This document shows positions 11,735 through 21,559 of a stretch of 64,000 nt of DNA, in pieces. Both the position numbers and the translations under genes were made by a program. This DNA is from Emticicia sp. CRIBPO. Lineage in GTDB: Bacteria; Bacteroidota; Bacteroidia; Cytophagales; Spirosomataceae. The notes beneath the pieces were generated by a model. That model searched no databases. It worked only from the letters and a program-made list of their open reading frames with translations, and had not been told where the DNA came from. The DNA lies in contig NZ_JAAAKV010000015.1 of assembly GCF_009905725.1 (NCBI RefSeq), positions 1 to 64,000 on the forward strand, written 5' to 3'. Positions within the stretch are counted from its first letter, which is position 1; the number at the start of each line of letters is the position of its first letter.

Positions 11735-11784
11735 TTTTTGATTGATTTTTAGATACGCACGGCCGTGCGTATCTAAAAATGTCA
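11735..11784. repeat. Long perfect palindrome, REP/MITE-like
   Basis: A 36-bp perfect palindrome centred near 11762 (half site attttt-agatacgcacgg) has no loop, and extends on both sides by attg/caat if two bases (gt) bulge on the right. Read on either strand it is not followed by a fresh T run, so it is an unusual terminator. The cgcacggccgtgcg core resembles dispersed palindromes that recur in many Bacteroidota genomes, from memory and not checked here. Confidence 0.75.
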
Positions 11785-11795
11785 ATAACCTGAAT

Positions 11796-13619
11796 TTATA
11801 ATTCCTGCATGGTAACCAGTTTCTTGTAGAAACCGTCTTCTATAGCGGCCAGCTCATCGTGTCGGCCTCTTTCTATGATTTTACCCTGATGGATGACCAG
11901 GATTTCGTCTGCATTCTGAATTGTGCTCAGACGGTGGGCAATGACCAGCGTGGTCCTGTTTTTCATCAGCTGCACCAGAGCATCCTGTACCAGTTTTTCA
12001 GATTCCGTGTCCAGGGCAGAAGTGGCTTCGTCAAGAATCAGGATCGGCGGATTATGTAAAATAGCCCTGGCAATGGAAATCCTCTGGCGTTGTCCGCCCG
12101 AAAGCTTGGTTCCCCGGTCTCCGATCACCGTTTGATAACCATCCGGCTGATTGACAATAAACTCGTGAGCATTGGCAATTTTGGCCGCCCTTACGATAGA
12201 AGTCTCAGGTACTTCAAAACCAAAAGCGATGTTATTAAAAATGGTATCATTAAACAGGATGGGTTCCTGGGTTACAATACCCATTCTCCCTCTCAGCGAT
12301 TTCTGTGAGATTTCGCGGATATCTTTACCGTCAAAAGTGATGGCTCCGCCCGTTACATCATAAAACCTTGGAATCAGGTCGGCGATTGTAGACTTACCTC
12401 CACCCGACGAACCCACCAGGGCTACTGTTTTACCTTTCTCCAGTTTAAAATTAATATCGCTCAGTATCTCTCTGTCAGCAGCATAGGAAAAACTGACATT
12501 TTTAAATTCTATGGCTTTTTCAAATGACTTCACTTCAACGGCATGCGTATCGTCTACAATTTCAGAACGCTGATTGATCAGGTCCAGGATTCTCTGACCG
12601 GAAGCCAACCCTCTTTGTGCCGAACTAAAAGCCTGGGCTATTTCTTTGGCCGGTCTGACCACTTGCGAGAAAATAGCAATATAAGTAATGAATGCGGATG
12701 CCTCCAAAAGACCGTCGTTGTTCAGGATCATGCTTCCTCCGAACAAAAGCAAGCCGGCTACCATCGTCACGCTGATCACTTCAGAAAACGGGTTGGCCAG
12801 TTCTCTTTTTGAGGCGTAGGCAAACAATGACTTTTTATAAGCCTGGTTTTCAAACCTGAATTTATTCTGGATAAAGTTTTCGGCCACAAACGCTTTGATC
12901 ACCCGCATTCCACCGAAAGCCTCGTCCATCAGACTGAGCAGATTCCCGAGCCTTTCCTGGCTGTCTCCGGCGTTGTGTCTCATTCTTTTGAGTGTCACTC
13001 CCAGAAAACCACCTGTTATCGGTATAATAATCAGTGAAAATAAAGTAAGATGCCATGACATCACAAAAAGGGTGATGAGGTAAGAGACCAGCAGGATCAG
13101 CTCTTTAATGGCTGCCGAAAAGGTGTTCGCAATTGAATTTTCAACCTCCTGCACATCGGTGATGATCCTTGAAATGAGATCTCCTTTACGTTCGTTGCTG
13201 AAAAACCCAAGGTTCAGATTAATGGCTTTGCCAAAAACCGCCTGGCGAAGGTTAGCCACCATGTTGACTTTGAAACCTTCCAGTAAGCGTAAACTGAGGT
13301 AACGGAATACATTGGAAATCAGGATACCGCAGACGATCGTCCCACAAACAAACTGCAGGGCTCCGATCTTGCCATGCTCTATGGAAATCCGGGCGAAAGT
13401 ACCGTAAAACAAATCGCTGATGTTATAAGAAACCGGCAGAGCGGCCATTTCCTGCAATTTTTCAGGACCGACCTGCCCGAACAGGATGTCCATCAGTGGT
13501 TTAAGCAAAACGAAGTTAAGAACACCGAAAACACCGGCAATCAGGGAGGTTATCGCAAACGGGATAATGAATTTTCTCAGGTTTCCGGCATACCGGAGGA
13601 TAGTAAAGTAGACTTTCAT
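11796..13619 (-). CDS. ABC exporter, MsbA-like (fused permease and ATPase)
   Basis: Half-transporter of 607 residues for a homodimeric exporter in the inner membrane. About six transmembrane helices occupy residues 15-330, including the ISRIITDVQEVENSI coupling region. The ATPase domain follows: Walker A VGSSGGGKST, Q-loop VTQEPILFNDTI, signature [10 protein letters not shown], Walker B ILILDEATSALD and H-loop IAHRLSTI. The architecture matches MsbA/lipid A and multidrug exporters; the substrate is not determined by sequence. It is divergent from the lipoprotein gene at 13773 and followed by the palindrome at 11735-11784. Confidence 0.88.
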   Translation of the reverse strand: MKVYFTILRYAGNLRKFIIPFAITSLIAGVFGVLNFVLLKPLMDILFGQVGPEKLQEMAALPVSYNISDLFYGTFARISIEHGKIGALQFVCGTIVCGILISNVFRYLSLRLLEGFKVNMVANLRQAVFGKAINLNLGFFSNERKGDLISRIITDVQEVENSIANTFSAAIKELILLVSYLITLFVMSWHLTLFSLIIIPITGGFLGVTLKRMRHNAGDSQERLGNLLSLMDEAFGGMRVIKAFVAENFIQNKFRFENQAYKKSLFAYASKRELANPFSEVISVTMVAGLLLFGGSMILNNDGLLEASAFITYIAIFSQVVRPAKEIAQAFSSAQRGLASGQRILDLINQRSEIVDDTHAVEVKSFEKAIEFKNVSFSYAADREILSDINFKLEKGKTVALVGSSGGGKSTIADLIPRFYDVTGGAITFDGKDIREISQKSLRGRMGIVTQEPILFNDTIFNNIAFGFEVPETSIVRAAKIANAHEFIVNQPDGYQTVIGDRGTKLSGGQRQRISIARAILHNPPILILDEATSALDTESEKLVQDALVQLMKNRTTLVIAHRLSTIQNADEILVIHQGKIIERGRHDELAAIEDGFYKKLVTMQEL

Positions 13620-13772
13620 GCTGGAATTTGGAAAGTTAAAAGGCCTCCATCCTGAGAGACCTGAAACTCAATTAACTAATTTGTATTTTTATATCTTGTA
13701 CTCCGGGTGTTGCCGAAAAACGGCACAAATTTCATTAAAATAGGTTAGATTTAAAACCTTAAACTCTATTTT

Positions 13773-14807
13773 ATGCGAAAGTGCATTTTATTCAACCTGG
13801 TTTTCATTTTTACAAGCGGCTTGTTATCCTGCACTGCCCCGGAAGAAAAACTATCTGTCAGCCGTGCATTTTATCATTGGAAAACCATTTTTGACCTTCA
13901 ACCTGCTGAAAAAGAATATCTTGAAAAACTGAAAGTCAATAAACTATATCTTCATTTTTTTGATGTCGACCTTGAACCTGTTACATACAGGGCCACACCC
14001 AAAGCCACCGTTGTCCTTAAAACAACACCTGACCGTGAAATAATTCCAACGGTTTTTATTACCAATAAAACCCTCGAGCTAAGCCCGCAAAATGAAATAG
14101 AGCCGCTGGCCGAAAATATTGTTCAGAAAATCAATGCGATAGCCTCCGCAAACCACATCAGATACCATGAAATCCAGATAGACTGTGACTGGTCAAAATC
14201 AACCCGGAAAAAGTATTTCAGGTTACTGAGCCGGATCAAAGAAGGTCTCCCGGCAGATAAAAAACTTTCAGTCACCATCCGGCTGCACCAAGTCAAATTC
14301 CCGGACATCACCGGCGTTCCCCCAGCAGACCGGGGCACGCTGATGATTTACAATACAGGCGACTGGAGAAATATCCGCACCAAAAACTCCCTTTTTGATC
14401 TTAATATCATTGGTCAGTACCTTGATAATCTTCCTGACTACCCTTTGGATCTTGACATTGCTCTTCCTGTTTTTGAGCAAACGCTCGTGTACAGGAACTC
14501 GGTTTTTCTACATTTTATCAAAGAGCAGACGTCCGAAAATTTAAATGCTCTTGATTTCTTAAAAAAAACTACAAATCCTGCTATTTTTGTTTGTACAAAA
14601 GATACCGTTTACACAGATGTATCGTTCAGGAAAGGAGATGTTTTCAGACATGAGAGGGCTTCTTTTGAAGACATCCTGGAAATCAAAAAAAATGTAACAA
14701 CAAAACTGAGAAATAAGAACTTAAGTATCATAATCTATCATCTTGATGAAAAATCCGTTAAAAACTACAGCCTCAACCAACTGGAAGAATTATTCGCCGA
14801 AAACTAA
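13773..14807 (+). CDS. Lipoprotein with predicted TIM-barrel-like domain (DUF3142-like), unknown function
   Basis: Predicted lipoprotein of 344 residues: hydrophobic signal then lipobox LLSC (Cys at 20). The mature part has FYHWKTIFDL at about 32, a strand-helix series with IQIDCDWSKSTRKKYF at about 131 and LSVTIRLHQVKF, GVPPADRGTLMIYN following. I recall this architecture from DUF3142-type proteins that look like (beta/alpha)8 barrels with an acidic loop near the end of strands, but the family assignment is tentative. No catalytic role can be named. The 3' end overlaps the next gene by 65 bp, which suggests translational coupling. Confidence 0.7.
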   Translation: MRKCILFNLVFIFTSGLLSCTAPEEKLSVSRAFYHWKTIFDLQPAEKEYLEKLKVNKLYLHFFDVDLEPVTYRATPKATVVLKTTPDREIIPTVFITNKTLELSPQNEIEPLAENIVQKINAIASANHIRYHEIQIDCDWSKSTRKKYFRLLSRIKEGLPADKKLSVTIRLHQVKFPDITGVPPADRGTLMIYNTGDWRNIRTKNSLFDLNIIGQYLDNLPDYPLDLDIALPVFEQTLVYRNSVFLHFIKEQTSENLNALDFLKKTTNPAIFVCTKDTVYTDVSFRKGDVFRHERASFEDILEIKKNVTTKLRNKNLSIIIYHLDEKSVKNYSLNQLEELFAEN

Positions 14808-17124
14808 AAAAGCCCTTAAGCTCCTTGCGGTATTTATCATTCTCGCCTGTGGACCGATGCCGCTTGATTTCGGGGAGTTTTACAGTTTTTTCTATCCGGA
14901 AAATGCTACAAACCCTGAGAATACACAGAAATACATTTATACCCCGCTGTTTCTGAACGAAGATGCTTACGAAAACCAACCGGCCACGCATTTTGACGAC
15001 TCCGTCAATATAGAAGCCTGGAAGAAATACCTCGATGATAAAATCAGTTTTGCGGAAATCAAAAAAGGCCTTTATGAAAAACAGGCCATGGAAAGCCTCA
15101 TTGCCAAAGTAAAGTCTCACGGAGACACAGAAGCGGCTGAATACCTCAAATTCTGTTCTGAAATAGATAGAAGTATCCCTTTAAAAGAAAATTACTGGGA
15201 CGAAACCCTTCCGGCAGATACAGCTGCCCTTAAAAATCTCTATGCTACTTCAAAGGCCCGTTTTTCAAGTGTTAAAAGTGATTTTGTTAAGGAAAGATAT
15301 GCTTTTCAAACCGTCAGGCTGGCAGCGGTAACGGCCAAACCTGAGCAGGCTATCAAGGATTATGAAACGCTGGTAGTGCCGATAAAGAACAAAACATTTA
15401 TCAGCGGATGGGCCCGCAGCCGTAAAGCAGGCGTGATGATGAACGCGGGAGACGTGCCCCAGGCCATTTGTGAGTTTGCACAGGTGTTTGAAACCTGCCC
15501 TTCCAAAAGATACCAGGCAGACCTGAGTGTAAGACGTCTGGAAAAACCAAAGTTTGAAGAAGCTCTCGGTTTCTGTAAAAATGACCAGGAGAAAGCGGCC
15601 GTTTATACCCTGTGGGCTATTCAGCCGTTCCAGGACGGCATGTCGCTGGTCAAAAAAATATACGCCATTGATCCTCAGCATCCGATGCTGGAACTGGTGA
15701 CCGCCAGGGAGATCAACAAAAACGAATACGGTTTTTTCGCATCTAAAAACGCGGAGTCATTTAATAACTACGGCGAGTTTAACGATGACAATTATAACGT
15801 TGATCCTAAGAAAGTAAAAGCGGCTGAAGACAAGTCGTCTGATTATTTTAAAGAGATTTTCGATTTTATTAACACGGTCATCAAAGACAAAAAAGCAAAA
15901 TCAAACCAGTTCTGGCTGGCTTCTGCAGCTTATCTCTCTTATCTGAACCACGAGAATGAACAGGCCAAAAAATACATTGAAGAGGTAAAAAAAGAGAAAA
16001 TCAGCAACCCATACCTGATCAGGCAGATGGACTTCCTGGAAATAGAACTGGCTGATAAGACCATGAATGCTGAAAATGAAGCTTTCCTCATTCAAAAAGT
16101 CGAAGGGCTTAAGGACGTTCAGAATTTCAGGGACAATATAGTGCTGGTCAATGCTTCCAAAAAACTTTCGGATTTCTATGCCGGAAAAGGTGAAAAGGTA
16201 AAGAAAAAAGGCGGATGGCTGAAGTCGTGTACCAGTTCTGACAAGCAAGACAAAGCACCCGGCAATGAAATCAAGGCTTTCCTGGCCGCGAATATCGGGG
16301 CCTTGCCTCCGGGTGAGTATGGTTACCAGTTCAGTGAATCGAAAATAAAGTTTATTGATACCTGTTCCGCTGCTTTTCTGAGAAAAGTGATTGCCTTTGT
16401 ACCTAAAACAGAGAACGACAAAAAGCTGGTGGCACTGGCCGGCCTGAAGACCGACGATCTTAACCTTGCCCTGGTCAGGAGGCTGACCACAGACGGAGCC
16501 TACCAGCAGGCTGCAGAGGTAGTGACCAAAGTTCCGGAAGAAACGCTTCTCAATGCCCAGTTTGGTGAATATTTCAAAGAATCTCCAACACAGATCAACG
16601 GCAAAAAACCTGTAGGCGATGACGTTCTGTCTTTTCTGAAAAACATGGCCCTTTACAAAAAACAAACGGAGCAGAATCCAGGTAACGCCGAGGCGTGGTA
16701 CCAATTGGGTGTAGGCCAATACAATCTCAGCTATCACGGCAATGCCTGGCTTCTGATCAAAAGAGAAAAAAGCAGTTATGAACTGGAATACGGAGAAGTT
16801 CATAAAGAAGATTACTATACCACGGAAAAAGCCAGGAGCTATTTTGAAAAAGCACTTGCTGCTAATCCGAATGCTGAACTCGGGGCAAAAATCTGTTACG
16901 CCGGAGCCTTGTGTGAACGCAACCAGTACCTGATCAAATATTACGAAGGAAGACCGGATACCTATGACGAAAAAGAAATAGATGACTATTATAAAAAGAT
17001 GGTAGCCAACGAGTTGCCCGGCTTCAGGACATTCTTTGAAAAATTGAAAACGACCTATCGTGAAACCCAGTATCAGAAAATGATATTGAAAGAATGCGAA
17101 ACCTACTCTGCCTATCTAAAATAA
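14743..17124 (+). CDS. Large TPR-like lipoprotein, unknown function
   Basis: Predicted lipoprotein of 793 residues. A hydrophobic stretch ends in the lipobox IILAC (Cys near 37). The middle is helical and lysine-rich; the C-terminal third (NAEAWYQLGVGQYNLSY, EKARSYFEKALAANPNAE) looks like degenerate tetratricopeptide repeats, implying protein binding. Start candidates are only the adjacent ATGs at 14743 and 14746; no later ATG, GTG or TTG precedes the lipobox, so the 62-65 bp overlap with the upstream lipoprotein gene is real. This supports cotranslated partners that probably meet at the cell surface or periplasm. No enzymatic motif is visible. The EamA permease gene follows after 9 nt. Confidence 0.75.
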   Translation: MMKNPLKTTASTNWKNYSPKTKKALKLLAVFIILACGPMPLDFGEFYSFFYPENATNPENTQKYIYTPLFLNEDAYENQPATHFDDSVNIEAWKKYLDDKISFAEIKKGLYEKQAMESLIAKVKSHGDTEAAEYLKFCSEIDRSIPLKENYWDETLPADTAALKNLYATSKARFSSVKSDFVKERYAFQTVRLAAVTAKPEQAIKDYETLVVPIKNKTFISGWARSRKAGVMMNAGDVPQAICEFAQVFETCPSKRYQADLSVRRLEKPKFEEALGFCKNDQEKAAVYTLWAIQPFQDGMSLVKKIYAIDPQHPMLELVTAREINKNEYGFFASKNAESFNNYGEFNDDNYNVDPKKVKAAEDKSSDYFKEIFDFINTVIKDKKAKSNQFWLASAAYLSYLNHENEQAKKYIEEVKKEKISNPYLIRQMDFLEIELADKTMNAENEAFLIQKVEGLKDVQNFRDNIVLVNASKKLSDFYAGKGEKVKKKGGWLKSCTSSDKQDKAPGNEIKAFLAANIGALPPGEYGYQFSESKIKFIDTCSAAFLRKVIAFVPKTENDKKLVALAGLKTDDLNLALVRRLTTDGAYQQAAEVVTKVPEETLLNAQFGEYFKESPTQINGKKPVGDDVLSFLKNMALYKKQTEQNPGNAEAWYQLGVGQYNLSYHGNAWLLIKREKSSYELEYGEVHKEDYYTTEKARSYFEKALAANPNAELGAKICYAGALCERNQYLIKYYEGRPDTYDEKEIDDYYKKMVANELPGFRTFFEKLKTTYRETQYQKMILKECETYSAYLK

Positions 17125-17133
17125 CCAGCATAT

Positions 17134-18045
17134 ATGATTTACCTGATCGGGAGCATCGCTCTTTCTGTCCTTTTACTGATTAACTTCCGGATATTCCCGA
17201 AGTATTCGGTGAACACCTTTCAAGCCATTGTGTTCAATTACCCGGTTTGTTTCCTGATCGGTATGGCCCTCATGCCCGAGGGGCAGCATTTCAGCCTTGA
17301 TCTTTCCCAGAACTGGACCTGGTATTGCCTGGCTTTGGGGGTTGGGTTTATTGTTACCTTTCTGCTATCCGGCATCTCAACACAGCAGGTAGGCATTACC
17401 ATTACCTCTCTGGCCAATAACATCTCGCTCGTCATTCCGGTACTTTTCAGTTTATTTGTGTTCAAAAGCCAGAACAAGGTTTTTGACAACTGGAATTACC
17501 TGGGCCTTGTTTTGGCCATCGTAGCCGTCGCGGCAGCTACCTACAAACCTTCGACAGGCGAAAAAAAGGTTTTTGAATGGAAATCGTTCTGGTACTCAGG
17601 AGGCGTTACCCTTTCTGTTTTTCTCATGTACGGCATCACCAATACCGTCGTCAACTATCTGAACATCCACTACATTCCAAATCCCGAACAAACCGTACCT
17701 GTTACGCTTGTCATGATTTTCGGGGCTCTGATCAGCGGGTTTGTCGTTCTGATTTTCAGACTCTTCAAAGGCACCGAGAAGATAGAACTGAAAAGTCTCG
17801 TGGGCGGTGTGAGTCTCGGTATCCCCAATTTCCTGTCCTTCTATTTCCTGATTCTGGCCCTGAGTCAGTTCGGAAACAGCGGAGCTTTTGTGTATCCGAT
17901 CTATAATATCGGGGTTATTCTGGGTTCCAGCCTGGTTGCTTTTCTGTTTTTCAAAGAAAAGATCAGCAGCTTCAACCGTTTTGGTTTATTTCTGGCACTT
18001 CTGGCCATTATTCTCATTTCTTACCAGGAAATTATGAGTTATTGA
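17134..18045 (+). CDS. EamA/DMT-type permease
   Basis: Ten-helix membrane protein of 303 residues of the drug/metabolite transporter superfamily. Two repeats of five helices are apparent, joined by a hydrophilic segment (STGEKKVFEWKSFW) near 147. The second repeat ends with YPIYNIGVILGSSLVAFLFFKEKIS, the typical EamA end. Substrate unknown. It begins 9 nt after the TPR-like lipoprotein gene, so the three genes from 13773 may be one operon. Confidence 0.82.
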   Translation: MIYLIGSIALSVLLLINFRIFPKYSVNTFQAIVFNYPVCFLIGMALMPEGQHFSLDLSQNWTWYCLALGVGFIVTFLLSGISTQQVGITITSLANNISLVIPVLFSLFVFKSQNKVFDNWNYLGLVLAIVAVAAATYKPSTGEKKVFEWKSFWYSGGVTLSVFLMYGITNTVVNYLNIHYIPNPEQTVPVTLVMIFGALISGFVVLIFRLFKGTEKIELKSLVGGVSLGIPNFLSFYFLILALSQFGNSGAFVYPIYNIGVILGSSLVAFLFFKEKISSFNRFGLFLALLAIILISYQEIMSY

Positions 18046-18194
18046 CCTTTTATTTTGAACTAATTCAGAAATAATATCCTTGTGATTTGACATACTGCGT
18101 TAAAATCGGAGCATAAAACTCAAAAAAAGATGAATGAATGGAATGATTTTTAAGGAGATTTAAAGAATCATTTTAGAGTTTCTGCAAATTTAAG

Positions 18195-18202
18195 TATCTT
18201 TG
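18195..18202 (+). promoter_or_regulatory. -7 element upstream of der
   Basis: TATCTTTG matches TAnnTTTG about 80 nt upstream of the der start. The -33 position reads ttttag, an imperfect match. Confidence 0.45.
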
Positions 18203-18280
18203 CGTCCTTTTTGACTTTTCAAAAGTTTGATTATTAATTATTTATAAAATTTGTCTTATTAATTTAGACAATTCAGGGAT

Positions 18281-19591
18281 ATGTCGAATATAGTAGCTAT
18301 AGTAGGAAGACCCAATGTGGGCAAATCTACATTATTTAATAGATTGATTGAGGAAAGAGTAGCCATTACTGATAATGTTCCGGGTGTGACCCGCGACAGA
18401 CACTACGGTAATGCCACATGGACTGAGAAATTCTTTACCGTTATTGATACAGGTGGTTATGTCGTAGGATCAGAAGATACTTTCGAAGACGCCATCAGAA
18501 GCCAGGTTGAAATGGCTTTGGAAGAAGCCAACGTGATCTTGTTTGTGGTGGATACCATGACAGGACTTACTGATCTGGACAAAGACTTCGCGAACGTACT
18601 CCGCAGGTCTAAAAAACCGATTTACATTGTGGCTAACAAAGCCGAAACATTCGAACGCCAGACGCTGGTGGCTCCTGAGTTTTATGCCTTGGGAATAGCG
18701 GATGTTTATCCGATTTCAGCCATGGATGGCTCAGGTACAGGTGATTTGCTTGACGAAGTAGTGAAACACTTCGAAGATGAGGGCATTGAATACCCCAATG
18801 ACGGCATCCCGAGAATCTCAATCCTCGGAAGACCAAATGTAGGTAAATCTTCGTTTTTGAATGCCCTTCTGGGTAAAGACAGAAGTATCGTTACGGACAT
18901 TGCCGGAACCACCCGTGACTCGATAGATACCCGTTACAAGATGTTCGGGAAGGATTTTATCCTGACTGACACCGCCGGTATCCGTAAAAAAGCCAAGGTC
19001 AATGAAAACATAGAATTCTATTCTGTACTCCGTTCTATCAAGGCCCTTGACAATTCTGACGTGTGCGTGATCCTTATTGACGCCGAAAAAGGTCTGGAAG
19101 CTCAGGATGTCCACATCATTGCCCAGGCCCATAATGCCAAAAAGGGTATTGTGATCATGGTCAACAAATGGGATTTGCTTGAAAAAGATTCAAAGACTGC
19201 CGATAAGATGAAAAAGGAAATCCTGGATCGTCTGGCTCCGATGAATTACATGCCGGTGATCTTTGCGTCAGTGATCGAAAAACAAAGGATTTTTCAGGTG
19301 ATCGAAAAGGCGATGGAAGTGTATGAGAACCGTAAAGTTCAGATCACAACCTCTAAAATCAATGACGTCATGTTGCCGATCATTGAAAAAACACCTCCGC
19401 CTGCATTGAAAGGAAAGCATATCAAAATCAAATACATTATTCAATTGCCCACGCCTTCTCCTACTTTTGTGTTCTTCTGTAATTTACCACAATACCTCCG
19501 CGAGGCTTATGAGCGTTTCTTACAGAATCAGATCAGGGAGAATTTCGGGTTTGAAGGGGTGGCCATCACAGTTTTCTTCCGCAAAAAGTAA
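18281..19591 (+). CDS. der: Ribosome biogenesis GTPase Der
   Basis: Essential tandem GTPase of 436 residues acting in 50S subunit maturation. Domain 1: GRPNVGKST (about 8), DTGG, NKAE. Domain 2: GRPNVGKSS (about 185), DTAG, NKWD. A C-terminal KH-like domain (about 355-436) ends [15 protein letters not shown]. Length is normal for the family and all G motifs are intact. Confidence 0.97.
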   Translation: MSNIVAIVGRPNVGKSTLFNRLIEERVAITDNVPGVTRDRHYGNATWTEKFFTVIDTGGYVVGSEDTFEDAIRSQVEMALEEANVILFVVDTMTGLTDLDKDFANVLRRSKKPIYIVANKAETFERQTLVAPEFYALGIADVYPISAMDGSGTGDLLDEVVKHFEDEGIEYPNDGIPRISILGRPNVGKSSFLNALLGKDRSIVTDIAGTTRDSIDTRYKMFGKDFILTDTAGIRKKAKVNENIEFYSVLRSIKALDNSDVCVILIDAEKGLEAQDVHIIAQAHNAKKGIVIMVNKWDLLEKDSKTADKMKKEILDRLAPMNYMPVIFASVIEKQRIFQVIEKAMEVYENRKVQITTSKINDVMLPIIEKTPPPALKGKHIKIKYIIQLPTPSPTFVFFCNLPQYLREAYERFLQNQIRENFGFEGVAITVFFRKK

Positions 19592-19618
19592 AGCTGAATT
19601 TAAAATTTGATCGTATCA

Positions 19619-20458
19619 ATGACCAAACATATCCTGTTAATGGATGGCCCCGATGCCAAGGGGCTGATTCTTCATGTCGCTACTGTCTTATTTGCCAATG
19701 GGTGTAACATCATTCGTCAGGATGAATATGTGAGCCCCTCAGGCCAGTTTTTTATGCGTACCGAGTTTGTCGGTAATGACGAAACTGCCACCGACAAAAT
19801 ACTCAGCGACCTGAGGGCTAAAGTGCCTAACGAAGCCATTTCATTCAGGATCAACCCGAAAAGGAAGAAAGACATTGTCATACTGGCCACCAAAGAACAT
19901 CACTGTTTATCAGAATTGCTGATCCGTTACCATTTTGATGAACTGGACGCCAACATCCTGGCGGTGGTCAGCAATTATGACACTCTGCTTCCTTTTGTCA
20001 GCAAATTCGGAATTCCTTTCCATTATATCTCACATGAAAACAGGACCCGAGAAGAGCACGAAGAGCTGTTATTACAGGTACTTAAGTCCTATCAACCGGA
20101 ATTACTGGTACTTGCCAAATATATGCGGGTACTGACACCTGAATTCGTCAGTCATTTTTCAGACAAGATCGTCAACATCCACCATTCATTCTTACCCGCC
20201 TTCATCGGGGCCAATCCTTACAGACAGGCCTACGACAGGGGCGTGAAGATCATCGGAGCTACGGCTCACTTTGTTAATAATAACCTCGACGAAGGGCCGA
20301 TCATCGCCCAGGACATCAAAGAAGTAGACCACAGGTATACTGCCACCGATATGTCAAGAGAAGGGAAAGACGTAGAAAAGATGGTACTGACCAAAGCCCT
20401 GAAGCTTGTATTAAACGACAGGGTGTTTATCTACGGCAACCGTACGATCATTCTCTGA
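19619..20458 (+). CDS. purU: Formyltetrahydrofolate deformylase
   Basis: Cytosolic enzyme of 279 residues hydrolysing 10-formyl-THF to THF and formate. The N-terminal ACT domain (about 1-80, LLMDGPDAKGLILHVATVL) is followed by the formyltransferase fold with LAKYMRVLTPEF, NIHHSFLPAF and the catalytic Asp in LDEGPIIAQD. I use ATG 19619; a TTG at 19607 would add four residues. It runs on from der (27 nt) but a functional link is not obvious. Its stop is 2 nt from the end of the convergent OMP-like gene. Confidence 0.92.
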   Translation: MTKHILLMDGPDAKGLILHVATVLFANGCNIIRQDEYVSPSGQFFMRTEFVGNDETATDKILSDLRAKVPNEAISFRINPKRKKDIVILATKEHHCLSELLIRYHFDELDANILAVVSNYDTLLPFVSKFGIPFHYISHENRTREEHEELLLQVLKSYQPELLVLAKYMRVLTPEFVSHFSDKIVNIHHSFLPAFIGANPYRQAYDRGVKIIGATAHFVNNNLDEGPIIAQDIKEVDHRYTATDMSREGKDVEKMVLTKALKLVLNDRVFIYGNRTIIL

Positions 20459-20460
20459 TC

Positions 20461-21102
20461 TTAAAAGAAGAATCCGAATCTGAGTACCAAAGGCGAATCG
20501 CTGCCTCCCAGCCGCTGCGGACTGACAAAACCGTAGTTGGGATACCCGAGGTTATACATCACTGAAATAAACGATCCCTGCTGTTCTCTGAAGTTCGTGT
20601 AAACACCCAGCCCTATCAAAGGCGAGCCTCCCCATTTACGCTTGTATTCCGGATTGACACCGGGCGTTGACCTGTCAACAAAATTATAGAAATAATATTC
20701 GGGGGCATTGATGAGTTCATATTCCGCCTGGGCAAATACAGGCTTCCAGATCGGCTGTCTGACAAAGATCTTTGGACCACCCATAAACTCTCCCGACTGG
20801 GCAATAATCGATGCTCCTAATCCGACAATGGTTCCGCGATTGGTCACTTCATATCCGGCCATAGGCGAAGCATCCAGATAAAACGACCCGAAAAATCCCA
20901 GCCAGATATTCCCACCGTAATGCAGTTTATCTTTCCAGGCAGGCCTGGGTTCTTCAAAAAAGACAGGTTTCTCTTTGACGATAGGTTCTTGTTTCTCCTC
21001 TTCCTCTCCTTCTTTTATGGTTTCAACGGTTGGTTGAGTCTGTGCGACGACTCTGAATGATAATCCTGCACCAAAAAATAATAACAATAGTACCTTACGC
21101 AT
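20461..21102 (-). CDS. Predicted small outer-membrane beta-barrel protein
   Basis: Secreted protein of 213 residues: signal peptide to about AQ (residue 21), then an acidic Pro/Glu-rich stretch (EGEEEEKQEPIVKEK) and a run of amphipathic strands ending in LVLRFGFFF, a C-terminal aromatic typical of outer-membrane barrels. No known family is recognised. Its start overlaps the stop of the upstream gene by 8 bp, so the two are probably coupled. Function unknown. Confidence 0.7.
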   Translation of the reverse strand: MRKVLLLLFFGAGLSFRVVAQTQPTVETIKEGEEEEKQEPIVKEKPVFFEEPRPAWKDKLHYGGNIWLGFFGSFYLDASPMAGYEVTNRGTIVGLGASIIAQSGEFMGGPKIFVRQPIWKPVFAQAEYELINAPEYYFYNFVDRSTPGVNPEYKRKWGGSPLIGLGVYTNFREQQGSFISVMYNLGYPNYGFVSPQRLGGSDSPLVLRFGFFF

Positions 21103-21559
21103 AATTTGTTTCTTTAATGAATCGGGGAAGGGTAATTTCCTCTAATAGCTTTTCTTCCAGCATATCTGCCCACTCGTTGAGATAAACGACCACATCGTCT
21201 TTGCAATTGTGACGGAGGTGCCGTTTTTCTAAGGGTATCCTGTTTAAAATATCATGATCCGAGAGCCTTTCCAGGTTTTTCAGATCGTCTGTTGTAAATC
21301 CAAAACTGATCAGATCAAAAATCACAAGGTCCAGGGGAATACTGGTATTGCTGCAGTAATCATTGAGCTGTTCACTCCAGTCTCCTTTTCCCTGCATGGC
21401 AAAAGCATGTATTTCGGCCTTGGTCCGCCGTGTCACCTGCTGGGCCAGGTTTCCGCAATTGCAGCTTCCCATGTGTCCCCACATATAGGGAGCGTCTTCT
21501 TCAAGAGCCCTCGCTGTTTTCCTCAGGGCCTCAATCACTTCCAACTTTACCGCTGCCAT
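21095..21559 (-). CDS. Conserved-looking unknown protein with Cys pair and His residues
   Basis: Cytosolic, mostly helical protein of 154 residues from the chosen ATG (MAAVKLEVIEALRKTA); a longer start at 21583 adds eight residues. It has MWGHMGSCNCGNLAQ near 31, with CxC and nearby His, and later EKRHLRHNCKDDVV, so metal or cofactor binding is possible but not shown. I cannot name a family. It is directly upstream of, and overlaps, the predicted outer-membrane protein gene. Confidence 0.65.
   Translation of the reverse strand: MAAVKLEVIEALRKTARALEEDAPYMWGHMGSCNCGNLAQQVTRRTKAEIHAFAMQGKGDWSEQLNDYCSNTSIPLDLVIFDLISFGFTTDDLKNLERLSDHDILNRIPLEKRHLRHNCKDDVVVYLNEWADMLEEKLLEEITLPRFIKETNYA

Noticed and set aside
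11585-11785. 66-codon minus-strand ORF between ABC genes
   Set aside because: Its start overlaps the palindrome at 11735-11784 and no conserved motif is visible.
15901-16803. 300-codon minus-strand ORF
   Set aside because: Antisense to the TPR-like lipoprotein, whose frame has the signal peptide and coherent repeats. It is a shadow frame.
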